Shown here one piece after another: positions 7,803 through 15,608 of a stretch of 59,174 nucleotides of DNA. Both the position numbers and the translations under genes were made by a program. The stretch is from an uncultured Selenomonadaceae bacterium (lineage in GTDB: Bacteria; Bacillota; Negativicutes; Selenomonadales; Selenomonadaceae): NCBI GenBank assembly GCA_905234195.1, contig CAJOFR010000015.1, positions 1-59,174 of the forward strand, read 5' to 3'. The notes beneath the pieces were generated by a model. It saw only the letters and a list, made by a program, of their open reading frames with translations. It did not search any database and had not been told where the DNA came from. Position 1 is the first letter of the stretch. Every line of letters starts with the position of its first letter.

Positions 7803-8564
7803 ATGGCAAAACTCAAAACGATTTACCTTGCGATAATTTTTCTCTTCCTCTACGCGCCGATTGGAGTTTTAATCGCGCAGTCCTTCAACGAGAGCCGTTA
7901 TCGCGGAAACTGGACGGGCTTCACGCTGAAATGGTACGAGTCACTTTTCGAGAACGAAGACATTTTGAACGCGCTGTCGAACACAATTTCAATCGGATTT
8001 TTTTCCGCGCTAATCGCAACAATTTTCGCGCTGATAACCTGCCTTGCCCTGCGCGAAGTCGGGAAAAAATGGCGGGCAATGTTCATGAGCGCGGCGAACG
8101 TCCCGATTTTGAACGCGGACATTGTCACGGGAATTTCGTTAATGCTTTTATTTTTGGGGCTGGGAATGAAATTGGGCTACGGCTCCATTTTGCTGGCGCA
8201 CGTCGTCTTCAACGTGCCCTATGTCATGCTGTGCATAATGCCGCAACTAATAGCGTTGGACAAAAGTTTTTACGAGGCGGCGTTGGATTTGGGCGCGTCC
8301 CCCTTCAAGGCGTTTACGAGCGTCGTTTTGCCGGAACTGCGTCCGAGTATCTTCGCGGGATTTTTGTTGGCGTTCACCATGTCCGCTGACGATTTTATAA
8401 TCACGTACTTCACGCGCGGCGCGGGCGTCGACACACTTCCGACGGCAATTTATTCGCAACTGAAATTGGGGATTCACCCCGAAATGTACGCGCTGTCGAC
8501 TCTGGTTTTCTTCACGATTTTAATTTTCGTGATTCTCTTCGCAATGAACAGAAAAAAAATTTAG
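7803..8564 (+). CDS. potC: Polyamine ABC transporter permease PotC
   Basis: This is the second permease subunit, 253 residues, with hydrophobic helices beginning at residue ~8 (IYLAIIFLFLYAPIGVLIAQ). The coupling loop is YEAALDLGASPFKAFTSVVL followed by PELRPSIFAGF. The phrase SADDFIITYF is typical of PotC. The start ATG 7803 follows GAAGGAGG. It is separated from potB by 171 bases that contain the repeat element, and potD follows after 15 bases. Confidence 0.92.
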   Translation: MAKLKTIYLAIIFLFLYAPIGVLIAQSFNESRYRGNWTGFTLKWYESLFENEDILNALSNTISIGFFSALIATIFALITCLALREVGKKWRAMFMSAANVPILNADIVTGISLMLLFLGLGMKLGYGSILLAHVVFNVPYVMLCIMPQLIALDKSFYEAALDLGASPFKAFTSVVLPELRPSIFAGFLLAFTMSADDFIITYFTRGAGVDTLPTAIYSQLKLGIHPEMYALSTLVFFTILIFVILFAMNRKKI

Positions 8565-8579
8565 CGCGGAGGTGTTACA

Positions 8580-9638
8580 ATGAAAAAAATTTTTGCCTTC
8601 ACGATTTTTATCTGCTGTATAATTTTGGGCGGCTGCACTCTTGTCGAAAAAGACGACGCGAAAAATATTTTGTACGTTTACAACTGGGGCGATTACGTTG
8701 ACCCCGAAACGCTGAAAATATTCGAGGAAGAGACCGGCATTCACGTCGTCTACGATACCTACGACACGAACGAAAGCATGTACCCGCGAATAAAAGAGGG
8801 CGCGATTCATTACGACGTTATTTGCCCGTCCGATTACATGATTCAAAAAATGATTGCCAACAATTTACTTCAGCCGCTGGATTTTGAAAAACTTCCCAAC
8901 GCAAAAAAATATATCGGCGAAAAATTTTTCGAGCAGTCGCGGGCTTTTGACCCCGACAATAAATTTTCCGTGCCGTATTGTTGGGGAACGGTGGGAATTG
9001 TTTATAATACCTCGCTTGTTAAGGACGAAGTTGACAGCTGGAAAATTTTGTGGGACGAAAAATATCGCAACGAAATTTTGATGCAGGATTCTGCCCGCGA
9101 TGCTCTGATGGTGCCGCTAAAAATTATGGGTAAGAGTCTGAACGAGACCGACAAGGAAGTTTTGGAAAAGGCGCGTGATATGCTGATTGAGCAAAAGCCG
9201 CTGGTTCAAGCGTACGTTGTCGACGAAGTCAAGGACAAAATGATTTCCGGCGAAGCGGCAATAGCTGTCGTTTTTTCCGGAGAAGCTTTGATGATTATGT
9301 TGGAGAATCCCGACACAGATTTTGTCGTGCCGAAGGAAGGAACAAATTTTTGGATTGATTCTTGGGTGATTACCCGCGATGCCGAAAACGTCGATAACGC
9401 GCACAAATTTATAGACTTCATGTGCCGCCCGGATATTGCCGTAACGAATTTTGATTATCTCGGCTACTCGACGCCGAATATTGCCGTGCAGGAGCTGGAA
9501 GAAGACGAGGATTATAAAAATTCGCCGGTCGCCTTTCCGGATCCCGCAGTCTACGAAAATCAAGAGACCTATATTTATCTCGGCGAAGAGATGGACAGAT
9601 TTTATAATCGGCAGTGGATGCGCGTCAAGGTTGAGTAA
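8580..9638 (+). CDS. potD: Polyamine-binding lipoprotein PotD
   Basis: This is the substrate-binding component that captures spermidine or putrescine outside the membrane. The N-terminus is a lipoprotein signal with lipobox LGGC, lipidated cysteine at residue 19. The mature protein shows the PotD-type opening YVYNWGDYVDPETLKIFEEE, plus CPSDYMIQKM and a WGTVGIVYN segment. At 352 residues the length is normal. AGGTG precedes ATG 8580. It ends the potABCD operon, and an inverted repeat element follows. Confidence 0.92.
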   Translation: MKKIFAFTIFICCIILGGCTLVEKDDAKNILYVYNWGDYVDPETLKIFEEETGIHVVYDTYDTNESMYPRIKEGAIHYDVICPSDYMIQKMIANNLLQPLDFEKLPNAKKYIGEKFFEQSRAFDPDNKFSVPYCWGTVGIVYNTSLVKDEVDSWKILWDEKYRNEILMQDSARDALMVPLKIMGKSLNETDKEVLEKARDMLIEQKPLVQAYVVDEVKDKMISGEAAIAVVFSGEALMIMLENPDTDFVVPKEGTNFWIDSWVITRDAENVDNAHKFIDFMCRPDIAVTNFDYLGYSTPNIAVQELEEDEDYKNSPVAFPDPAVYENQETYIYLGEEMDRFYNRQWMRVKVE

Positions 9639-9660
9639 AACTTTTATTTAATCTCTAACC

Positions 9661-9791
9661 ACTTTCCCCTTTCCCCTTAACAAGGGAGATTTACTTTTCT
9701 TTTTTAGAAAAAGAAAAGTAACAAAAGAAAAATCGCCCGCTAAGATTGCATCACGCAATCAACGCGGGCATGGCCGTCATCCTTGACGGCC
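9661..9791 (-). repeat. Multi-hairpin element, subtype B, copy 1 (reverse), between potD and iscU
   Basis: Read on the minus strand, it holds hairpin I GGCCGTC/GACGGCC with loop AAGGAT, hairpin II GCCCGCG/CGCGGGC-type with inner stem GATTGCG/TGCAATC and loop TGA, and hairpin III TTACTTTTCTTTTT with its complement (9691-9704 and 9708-9721). A tail containing CCCTTGTTAAGGGG forms a small fourth hairpin. It lies between two convergent genes. Confidence 0.88.
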
Positions 9792-9804
9792 TCCTTTATT
9801 TTTA

Positions 9805-10185
9805 CTAATCTCTATTACGCTTGTCGTAATAATCTTGCACCGCCGCTTTTATCGCCTCTTCCGCCAAAACGGAGCAGTGCAGTTTGTGAACGGGCAGCCC
9901 GTCCAACGCTTCGGCAACAGCTTTGTTCGTCAACTGAAGGACTTCCGTCAGCGGCTTACCCTTAATCATTTCCGTTGCCATAGAACTTGACGCGATCGCC
10001 GAGCCACAACCAAAAGTTTCAAACTTCACGTCCGAAACAACGTCGTCATCGATTTTCAAATACATTTTCATAATATCGCCGCATTTTCCGTTGCCAACCT
10101 CGCCTATTCCGTCAGCGTTTTCTATGCTGCCGACGTTTCTTGGGTGGCGGAAATGATCCATAACCTTTTCGCTGTAAAGTGCCAT
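9805..10185 (-). CDS. iscU: Fe-S cluster assembly scaffold IscU/NifU N-terminal type
   Basis: This is the scaffold on which iron-sulfur clusters are built with sulfur from the cysteine desulfurase encoded next to it. The three cluster-ligand cysteines are visible: C35 (GKCGD), C60 (FGCGSA) and C104 (LHCSVLA). The start MALYSEKVMDHFRHPRNVG is diagnostic. The 126 residues form the IscU domain alone, without the C-terminal Nfu domain of longer NifU proteins. It lies downstream of iscS on the same strand with a 13-base gap, so the two form one transcript. Confidence 0.94.
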   Translation of the reverse strand: MALYSEKVMDHFRHPRNVGSIENADGIGEVGNGKCGDIMKMYLKIDDDVVSDVKFETFGCGSAIASSSMATEMIKGKPLTEVLQLTNKAVAEALDGLPVHKLHCSVLAEEAIKAAVQDYYDKRNRD

Positions 10186-10198
10186 AAAAAATCACCTT

Positions 10199-11389
10199 TC
10201 ATTCCGGCAATAAAAATTCGCGCTTGCCGATAAGTTTATCTTTCCAGAGCGGAGACATGCTGCGGAGATAATCGACCACTTCGGGAACGACCTGCAAAAT
10301 TTTTTCCGCGTCGTCTTCTGAATTATTCTCGTCGAGTGACAAACGCAGGGAGCCGTGTGCAATTTCGTGCGGTCTGCCAATCGCAAGCAAAACATGACTC
10401 GGATCTAAAGAACCGGACGTGCAAGCCGACCCCGACGACGCGCAAATTCCCCTGTCGTCCAAAAGCAAAAGCAAACTTTCGCCTTCAATTCCCTCAAAAC
10501 AAAAACTCACATTGCCGGGCAACCGTTTTTCGCCGTCACCATTCAGCGCGCTGTGAGGAATTTTTTTCAGCCCGCCGATAATTTTATTTCGGAGCCGCAA
10601 AATTTTTCTGTTATTCTCCTCCATGTTCGCGCAGGCCTCCTCAAGAGCCGCCGCCATGCCGATAATCGCGGGAACATTTTCCGTGCCGCCGCGCTTGCCC
10701 TTTTCCTGCGCGCCGCCCTCAATCAAATTCGTCAGCGGAATATTTTTTCGCGCGTAAAGCACGCCGACGCCCTTAGGTCCGTGAAATTTGTGCGCCGAAA
10801 TGGAAAGCATATCGATATTTTGTTTTTGCACGTCGATTGGAATATGACCGGCGGCTTGAACGGCGTCAGTGTGGAAAGGGATTTTTCTTGCACGACATAC
10901 GCCGCCGATTTCAGCGATAGGCTGAACCGTACCAATCTCGTTATTTGCAAACATCACCGTCACAAGGCAAGTATCCTCGCGAATAGAATCAGCAACCTGC
11001 TGGGGATTTATGACGCCGTTCACATGAACGTCGAGCAATTCAATTTCAAAGCCGTCCTTCTCCAATTTTTTCAGCGTGTGCAGAACGGCGTGGTGTTCAA
11101 AGGAGGAAGAAATGATATGCTTTTTATTTTTCCTCGCCCCGATTTTCGCGGCAGAAATTATCGCTTGGTTGTCGGACTCACTGCCACCCGAAGTAAAATA
11201 AATTTCCGAAGGACTCGCGCAGATACACGCAGCAATTTTTTCTCGCGCGCAGACGAGAGCCTCCGCCGCCTTCTGCCCGAAACTGTACAAACTTGAGGGA
11301 TTGCCCCAAAAATTTTCTATGTAAGGAAGCATCGCACTGACGGCGATCTTGCTCATTTTTGTCGTCGCCGCGTTGTCAGCATACACCAT
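10199..11389 (-). CDS. iscS: Cysteine desulfurase (IscS/NifS family)
   Basis: This PLP enzyme converts cysteine to alanine and passes the sulfur to IscU. PLP lysine K201 lies in SAHKFHGPKG, the cofactor aspartate is in DAVQ (D175), and the active-site loop cysteine is C323 in SACTSG. The opening VYADNAATT is typical. At 396 residues it is full length. A strong promoter (11420-11448, minus strand) lies directly upstream, back to back with that of the IscR-like regulator. The NifS and IscS groups are hard to separate by eye. Confidence 0.94.
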   Translation of the reverse strand: MVYADNAATTKMSKIAVSAMLPYIENFWGNPSSLYSFGQKAAEALVCAREKIAACICASPSEIYFTSGGSESDNQAIISAAKIGARKNKKHIISSSFEHHAVLHTLKKLEKDGFEIELLDVHVNGVINPQQVADSIREDTCLVTVMFANNEIGTVQPIAEIGGVCRARKIPFHTDAVQAAGHIPIDVQKQNIDMLSISAHKFHGPKGVGVLYARKNIPLTNLIEGGAQEKGKRGGTENVPAIIGMAAALEEACANMEENNRKILRLRNKIIGGLKKIPHSALNGDGEKRLPGNVSFCFEGIEGESLLLLLDDRGICASSGSACTSGSLDPSHVLLAIGRPHEIAHGSLRLSLDENNSEDDAEKILQVVPEVVDYLRSMSPLWKDKLIGKREFLLPE

Positions 11390-11419
11390 AAAATTTCCCC
11401 CTTGATTAATTTCGCCGCT

Positions 11420-11448
11420 ATCATATTATTTTTTACCCATTAAGTCAA
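11420..11448 (-). promoter_or_regulatory. Promoter of iscS-iscU
   Basis: On the minus strand: TTGACT (11443-11448), a 17-base spacer and TATGAT (11420-11425). The spacing and boxes are close to consensus. The iscS start lies about 31 bases downstream. Confidence 0.7.
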
Positions 11449-11457
11449 TAGGTTTTA

Positions 11458-11486
11458 TTGATAAGCCGTCAAAATTTCGATATAAT
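11458..11486 (+). promoter_or_regulatory. Promoter of the IscR-like gene
   Basis: TTGATA (11458-11463), a 17-base spacer and TATAAT (11481-11486). It is back to back with the iscS promoter, with only ten bases between the two -35 boxes, so one bound regulator could control both directions. Confidence 0.75.
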
Positions 11487-11516
11487 GATTCAAAATTTTA
11501 GCTGGGGGATTTGAAA

Positions 11517-11948
11517 ATGATTTCGACGAAGGGAAGATATGCGTTGCGAGTTATGCTGGACTTGGCAGGGCAAAACGAGGAGAAGTTCACGCCGCTGGGA
11601 GAAATAGCCGCGCGGCAAGGCATCTCAAAAAAATATTTGGAACTGATTTTAAAAGCTCTGGTCGGCAAAAATCTTTTGAAGGGCTTGCGCGGGAAGGGCG
11701 GCGGCTACAAACTCACGCGCGCGCCTTCCGAATACAACGTCGGCGAAATTTTGGAGCTTGCCGAAGGATCTTTGACCATTGTCGCTTGTCTGCAAAATGA
11801 AAATAATTCCTGCGAAAGAAAAAATTTTTGTCAGACTTTGCCGATGTGGAGGGCGTTTGACAAAATGACGCGCGATTTTTTTTCCGGAATAACTTTGCAG
11901 GATCTTTTGCGCGGTGAAAATAATTTCGGCGAAAAAAATATTTCGTAG
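11517..11948 (+). CDS. iscR: Rrf2-family regulator, IscR-like
   Basis: This is a winged-helix transcription factor of the Rrf2 family. The N-terminus MISTKGRYALRVMLDLA and the wing GLRGKGGGYKLTR are typical. Three cysteines in IscR-like spacing, C91, C99 and C105 (CLQN...SCERKNFC), suggest a bound Fe-S cluster. ATG 11517 was chosen because GGGGGA (11504-11509) then lies seven bases upstream; TTG 11511 is too close. The divergent arrangement with iscS-iscU strongly suggests that it represses Fe-S assembly when clusters are plentiful. The C-terminus is Asn/Glu rich. Confidence 0.88.
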   Translation: MISTKGRYALRVMLDLAGQNEEKFTPLGEIAARQGISKKYLELILKALVGKNLLKGLRGKGGGYKLTRAPSEYNVGEILELAEGSLTIVACLQNENNSCERKNFCQTLPMWRAFDKMTRDFFSGITLQDLLRGENNFGEKNIS

Positions 11949-12029
11949 CCAAAATAAAATCTTTGTAGTAAAATTTCTTTCAAGACGAATCGAAAAATTT
12001 TTCGTGAACTTTGAAGGAGGTTTTTTATT

Positions 12030-13082
12030 TTGAAAGCTATTACTGTTGACGAACTTGAAGCCGGCATGATTCTCGCGCGAACTGTTACTAATTCTGATTT
12101 TGTAGTAATACTTTCGGAGAACACCGCCCTCACCGACGCGAATATTTCCCGCCTGAAGTCTTTAGAAATTCCCGTCGTTTACATAAAAGACGAATTTGAC
12201 TTGAGTCAAAATTTTCAGCAGGCCGCCTCCACGATTCAGAAGGACGCCGCTTTTAAACATGACTTTAAAAAAGTTGCGAAGATAGCCAACAAAGTTTTCG
12301 AGGAGCTGCGCGCGGGCAACGAAATCAAGGCGGAAGTTACAAGGCTTGCCGCGCACGTTTTGCCTATGGCGGATAATCCCGCGTCAGTAAATTATCTTTT
12401 CGCGCTTAGTCACATGAGCACGACGCTTGCTTTACATTCGGAGCGCGTGTCGATTTTTTCGGGGATTATCGCGAAGTGGATGAAATTTAATTGGGAAGAG
12501 ATTAGAATTATCGTGACTGCCGCTTTTCTTCACGACGTCGGCAAGTGTGAAATACCCGAAGAGCTTATCGGAAAAACTGCCGAAGAATTGAGCGGCGACG
12601 ATTTAGAAATTTACAAGACGCATTGCCAAAAAGGTTTCGATATTTTAAAGCAGGGGAATTTTCCTGAAGCCGTCCAGACAGTTGCCTTGCAACACCACGA
12701 ACGAATTAATGGCGACGGTTTTCCGAACGGACTGCGCGGCGAAAAAATTCACCCCTTCGCGAAAATTGTTGCGGTTGCCGACGCTTACGACAATTTGACT
12801 TCAGAACGCGAGGGCTTGATTCAGAAAACTCCCTTCGACGCGATAAATCATTTTGTCAGCGAATGCTACAGCGCGTTTGATCCGGAAGTTTGTGTGCCGC
12901 TTGTCACGCGCATTAAAGATAATTTGGTTGGCTCGAAAATTTTTCTGAATGACGGGCGAAAGGGGACGATTGCTTTTTATCCGAAAGATTTTTCTTCGTT
13001 GCCTATTGTCGTGACTGAAGACGGCACCGAAGTTGATTTGAATCAGCGAAAGTATTTGTCTATTGCCCAATACAGTGGATAG
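12030..13082 (+). CDS. HD-GYP-like domain protein (putative cyclic-di-GMP phosphodiesterase)
   Basis: An N-terminal ~60-residue DUF3391-like segment (DELEAGMILARTV) precedes an HD-GYP domain. HD is at 168-169 (FLHDVGK), and the second signature reads HHERINGDGFP at 222-232, so the canonical GYP is GFP here. The following segment FAKIVAVADAYDNLTS is normal. The family hydrolyses cyclic di-GMP. With the Y to F change activity is likely, but this needs a test. A TTG start at 12030 is supported by GGAGG at 12016-12020. No membrane or receiver domain is present. Confidence 0.85.
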   Translation: MKAITVDELEAGMILARTVTNSDFVVILSENTALTDANISRLKSLEIPVVYIKDEFDLSQNFQQAASTIQKDAAFKHDFKKVAKIANKVFEELRAGNEIKAEVTRLAAHVLPMADNPASVNYLFALSHMSTTLALHSERVSIFSGIIAKWMKFNWEEIRIIVTAAFLHDVGKCEIPEELIGKTAEELSGDDLEIYKTHCQKGFDILKQGNFPEAVQTVALQHHERINGDGFPNGLRGEKIHPFAKIVAVADAYDNLTSEREGLIQKTPFDAINHFVSECYSAFDPEVCVPLVTRIKDNLVGSKIFLNDGRKGTIAFYPKDFSSLPIVVTEDGTEVDLNQRKYLSIAQYSG

Positions 13083-13102
13083 GGATTAGTAAAAATAAGG
13101 GA

Positions 13103-13221
13103 GGCCGTCAAGGATGACGGCCATGCCCGCGTTGATTGCGTGATGCAATCTCAGCGGGCGATTTTTCTTTTGTTACTTTTCTTTTTCTAAAAAAGAAAAC
13201 CTTGTTAAGGGGAAAGGGGAA
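13103..13221 (+). repeat. Multi-hairpin element, subtype B, copy 2
   Basis: Hairpin I is GGCCGTC/GACGGCC (13103-13109, 13116-13122), loop AAGGAT. Hairpin II is the nested GCCCGC/GCGGGC with inner GATTGCG/TGCAATC. In hairpin III the left arm TTACTTTTCTTTTT (13173-13186) is intact, but the right arm has lost its last four bases (13190-13199). A tail with CCTTGTTAAGG follows. It is in opposite orientation to subtype B copy 1, and the pair brackets the Fe-S and HD-GYP genes. Confidence 0.85.
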
Positions 13222-13232
13222 AATAAAAGAGA

Positions 13233-13246
13233 GGCCGCACAAGGAC
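13233..13246 (+). repeat. Truncated hairpin I of the element family
   Basis: The bases GGCCGCAC followed by AAGGAC match the left arm and loop of hairpin I, but no right arm follows. It is a relic beside the subtype B copy and suggests that these elements are gained and lost. Confidence 0.5.
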
Positions 13247-13424
13247 AAAAGAGAAAAAATTTTTGAAAAAAAGAAGAGCTCCAAACTCTTTGGCAGGAAA
13301 AATGATTAGGTATTAGAGAAAAATTTTGCGCGGCGGCTAACAATCTGCAGGAATTGTTTTGCATTTTGACGAATTGATTCACATCTATAAAACGGAAAAA
13401 ATAAGTTGCGGAGGCGGCTTTAGA

Positions 13425-14297
13425 ATGAAGAGAATTTTTTTGGAGGATGCTATTTCTAAAAATGTAACAATAACCGGCAAAGATGCTAACCATTTGGCAA
13501 ATTCTCTGCGCGCCCAAAAAGGCGACAGAATCATAGCGGTCGATAAATTCGGGAACACCGCTACAATAGAGTTGGTTGCTTTTGAAAGGGGAGTTATCCA
13601 CGCGCAATGCGTCAGCGAAATTCAGCAGATTAAATCCGGCGAAACTATCAAAATTTTTAAAACCGTCGGCAAGTCCGGCGAAATCGAAACTCACTTGCGG
13701 AGCGAAGAAAAAATTTTCAGGAAACACGTCACCCTTGCTGAATGTCTGCCTAAACAAAATCGTTTCGACGCGATTGTTGAAAAGGCTACCGAACTCGGCG
13801 TAGACAAAATTGACCCGCTGATTTCTGATAAAACCATCGCAAGACCCGGAAATTTTCGCGCGAAGACAAAGCTCGAACGCTGGGCGCGCGTCGCGAAAGA
13901 GGCCGCCGAACAGTGCGCCCGCGATACCCTCCCCAACTTCGGGAACATTCGCGAAATTTCGGACTGGCTGAAAGAAATTACCCCGACTCTCGGACGTTTC
14001 GTCACCGTCGACAGAAATTCCGGCAAGAAAAAATTTAACGGAGAAGGCGCGTTGCTTTTGTTCTGCTACGAAAAAGAGCAGACTAGTTCCCTGCGGGAAA
14101 TTTTACACGAGTACAAAAATTGCGAATGCGATAAAAATGTTATAATCCTTATCGGTCCTGAAGGCGGCTTTTCGGAGCGCGAAGCCCGCGACATAAAATC
14201 TGCCGGAGGTGTCAGCGTCAGCTTGGGCAAAAGAATTTTGAAGACCGATACCGCCGCAATTTCCGCGCTTGCTATTGTTCAGTACGAGCTCAGCTGA
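13425..14297 (+). CDS. rsmE: 16S rRNA (uracil-1498-N3)-methyltransferase RsmE
   Basis: This SPOUT-class enzyme methylates U1498 of 16S rRNA. The knotted C-terminal motifs IGPEGGFSERE and LGKRILKTDTA are diagnostic. ATG 13425 was chosen because the protein then begins MKRIFLEDA and GGAGG (13410-13414) is ten bases upstream; an earlier in-frame ATG at 13359 lacks a site. At 290 residues it is longer than the usual ~245, with extra material around EISDWLKEITPTL. mtaB follows after 21 bases. Confidence 0.92.
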   Translation: MKRIFLEDAISKNVTITGKDANHLANSLRAQKGDRIIAVDKFGNTATIELVAFERGVIHAQCVSEIQQIKSGETIKIFKTVGKSGEIETHLRSEEKIFRKHVTLAECLPKQNRFDAIVEKATELGVDKIDPLISDKTIARPGNFRAKTKLERWARVAKEAAEQCARDTLPNFGNIREISDWLKEITPTLGRFVTVDRNSGKKKFNGEGALLLFCYEKEQTSSLREILHEYKNCECDKNVIILIGPEGGFSEREARDIKSAGGVSVSLGKRILKTDTAAISALAIVQYELS

Positions 14298-14318
14298 ATT
14301 TTTTTCGGAGGAAAAATT

Positions 14319-15608
14319 TTGAAGGTCGCTTTTCATACTCTCGGTTGCAAAGTTAATCAGTACGAAACCGAAGCCATGCAAAAACTTTTCCGCGCGGCGG
14401 GCTACGACATTGTTCCGGACGCCGAAGAAGCCGACGTCGTCGTCGTGAACACCTGCACAGTCACCGCGCTTAGTTCGCAAAAATCTCGACAAATTATTCG
14501 ACGGTTCGCGCGCGCAAATCAAAATGCCGTGTTGACCGTCGTCGGTTGTTATGCGCAAAATCAGCCGCAGGAAATTTCCAAAATCGAAGGCGTCGACGTG
14601 ATTATAGGCACGGCGGACAGAATGAAAATCGTCGAACTTGTCGAGGCGGCTCTGAAAAATCGCGGCGAAAAAATTCTGCGCGTCGGTGACGTCGAAAAAA
14701 TTTCAGCCTTCGAGGAACTGCCACACACACCGGACAGAACTCGCGCCTTTCTGAAAATTGAGGACGGTTGCAATAATTTTTGTTCCTACTGCATAATTCC
14801 CTACGTTCGCGGGCGCGTTCGTTCGCGCAGTCTTGAAAATATCCGCGCGGAATGTTTTGAGCTGGCGGCGTCCGGTTACAAGGAAATTGTTTTGACGGGA
14901 ATTCATGTCGGCGCGTACGGCAACGACTTCAAAAATAAAACGACACTCGTTGACGCCGTCGAAACTGTTTTGAATTCGGCAAGCCCCGTTCGTCTTCGGC
15001 TCGGCTCGATTGAATCTGTGGAAGTGTCCGACGCGCTGATTAACTTGATGAAAAATGATCCGCGCATTTGCAATCACCTGCACATTCCCCTGCAATCGGG
15101 CAGCGACAAAATTTTGAGGGCGATGCGGCGTCCGTACACGACGAAAGATTTTTCTGACTTGACTGCGCGGCTCATCGAAGAGTTCCCCGAAATTTCAATC
15201 GGCACTGATTTAATTGTCGGCTTCCCCGGCGAAACTGACGAGCTTTTTGACGAGACACTTGAGTTTATAAAAAATCAGCCCTTCAGCAAAATTCACGTGT
15301 TCCCCTTTTCTGCGCGTGAAGGAACCGTCGCGGCGACGTTGCCCAATCAAATTCCCGCGCAAGTCAAAAAAAATCGCGCGGCTCGTGCGCTGGAAGTTTC
15401 CAAAATCAAGGAGAAGAGTTTTGCTGAAAAAATTATCGGCAAAACCGTCGAGATAATCGCCGAAACTGAAACTGACGGGCTTGTCGACGGCTTGACGAAA
15501 AATTATATCCGCGTCTACGTTCCGGCAAGCCCCAAAATTAAACTCGGCGAACTCGTGAAAATTAAAATCACCGGAACTTTTTTAAACGGCGTGGAGGGAT
15601 TGCCATGA
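14319..15608 (+). CDS. mtaB: tRNA t6A37 methylthiotransferase MtaB
   Basis: This radical SAM enzyme adds a methylthio group to t6A at position 37 of tRNA. It carries two Fe-S clusters: the N-terminal UPF0004 cysteines C10, C46 and C77, and the radical SAM triad C151, C155, C158 (CNNFCSYC). A TRAM domain ends the protein. At 429 residues it is full length. The TTG start at 14319 follows GGAGGA. Its stop overlaps the next gene's start (ATGA). Being beside rsmE, it forms an RNA-modification pair. Confidence 0.94.
   Translation: MKVAFHTLGCKVNQYETEAMQKLFRAAGYDIVPDAEEADVVVVNTCTVTALSSQKSRQIIRRFARANQNAVLTVVGCYAQNQPQEISKIEGVDVIIGTADRMKIVELVEAALKNRGEKILRVGDVEKISAFEELPHTPDRTRAFLKIEDGCNNFCSYCIIPYVRGRVRSRSLENIRAECFELAASGYKEIVLTGIHVGAYGNDFKNKTTLVDAVETVLNSASPVRLRLGSIESVEVSDALINLMKNDPRICNHLHIPLQSGSDKILRAMRRPYTTKDFSDLTARLIEEFPEISIGTDLIVGFPGETDELFDETLEFIKNQPFSKIHVFPFSAREGTVAATLPNQIPAQVKKNRAARALEVSKIKEKSFAEKIIGKTVEIIAETETDGLVDGLTKNYIRVYVPASPKIKLGELVKIKITGTFLNGVEGLP

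Noticed and set aside
1..13221. Hairpin elements as complete insertion sequences
   Set aside because: They are about 100-130 bases with no open frame and no terminal inverted repeats spanning the whole unit. They may be non-autonomous, but nothing shows a transposase.
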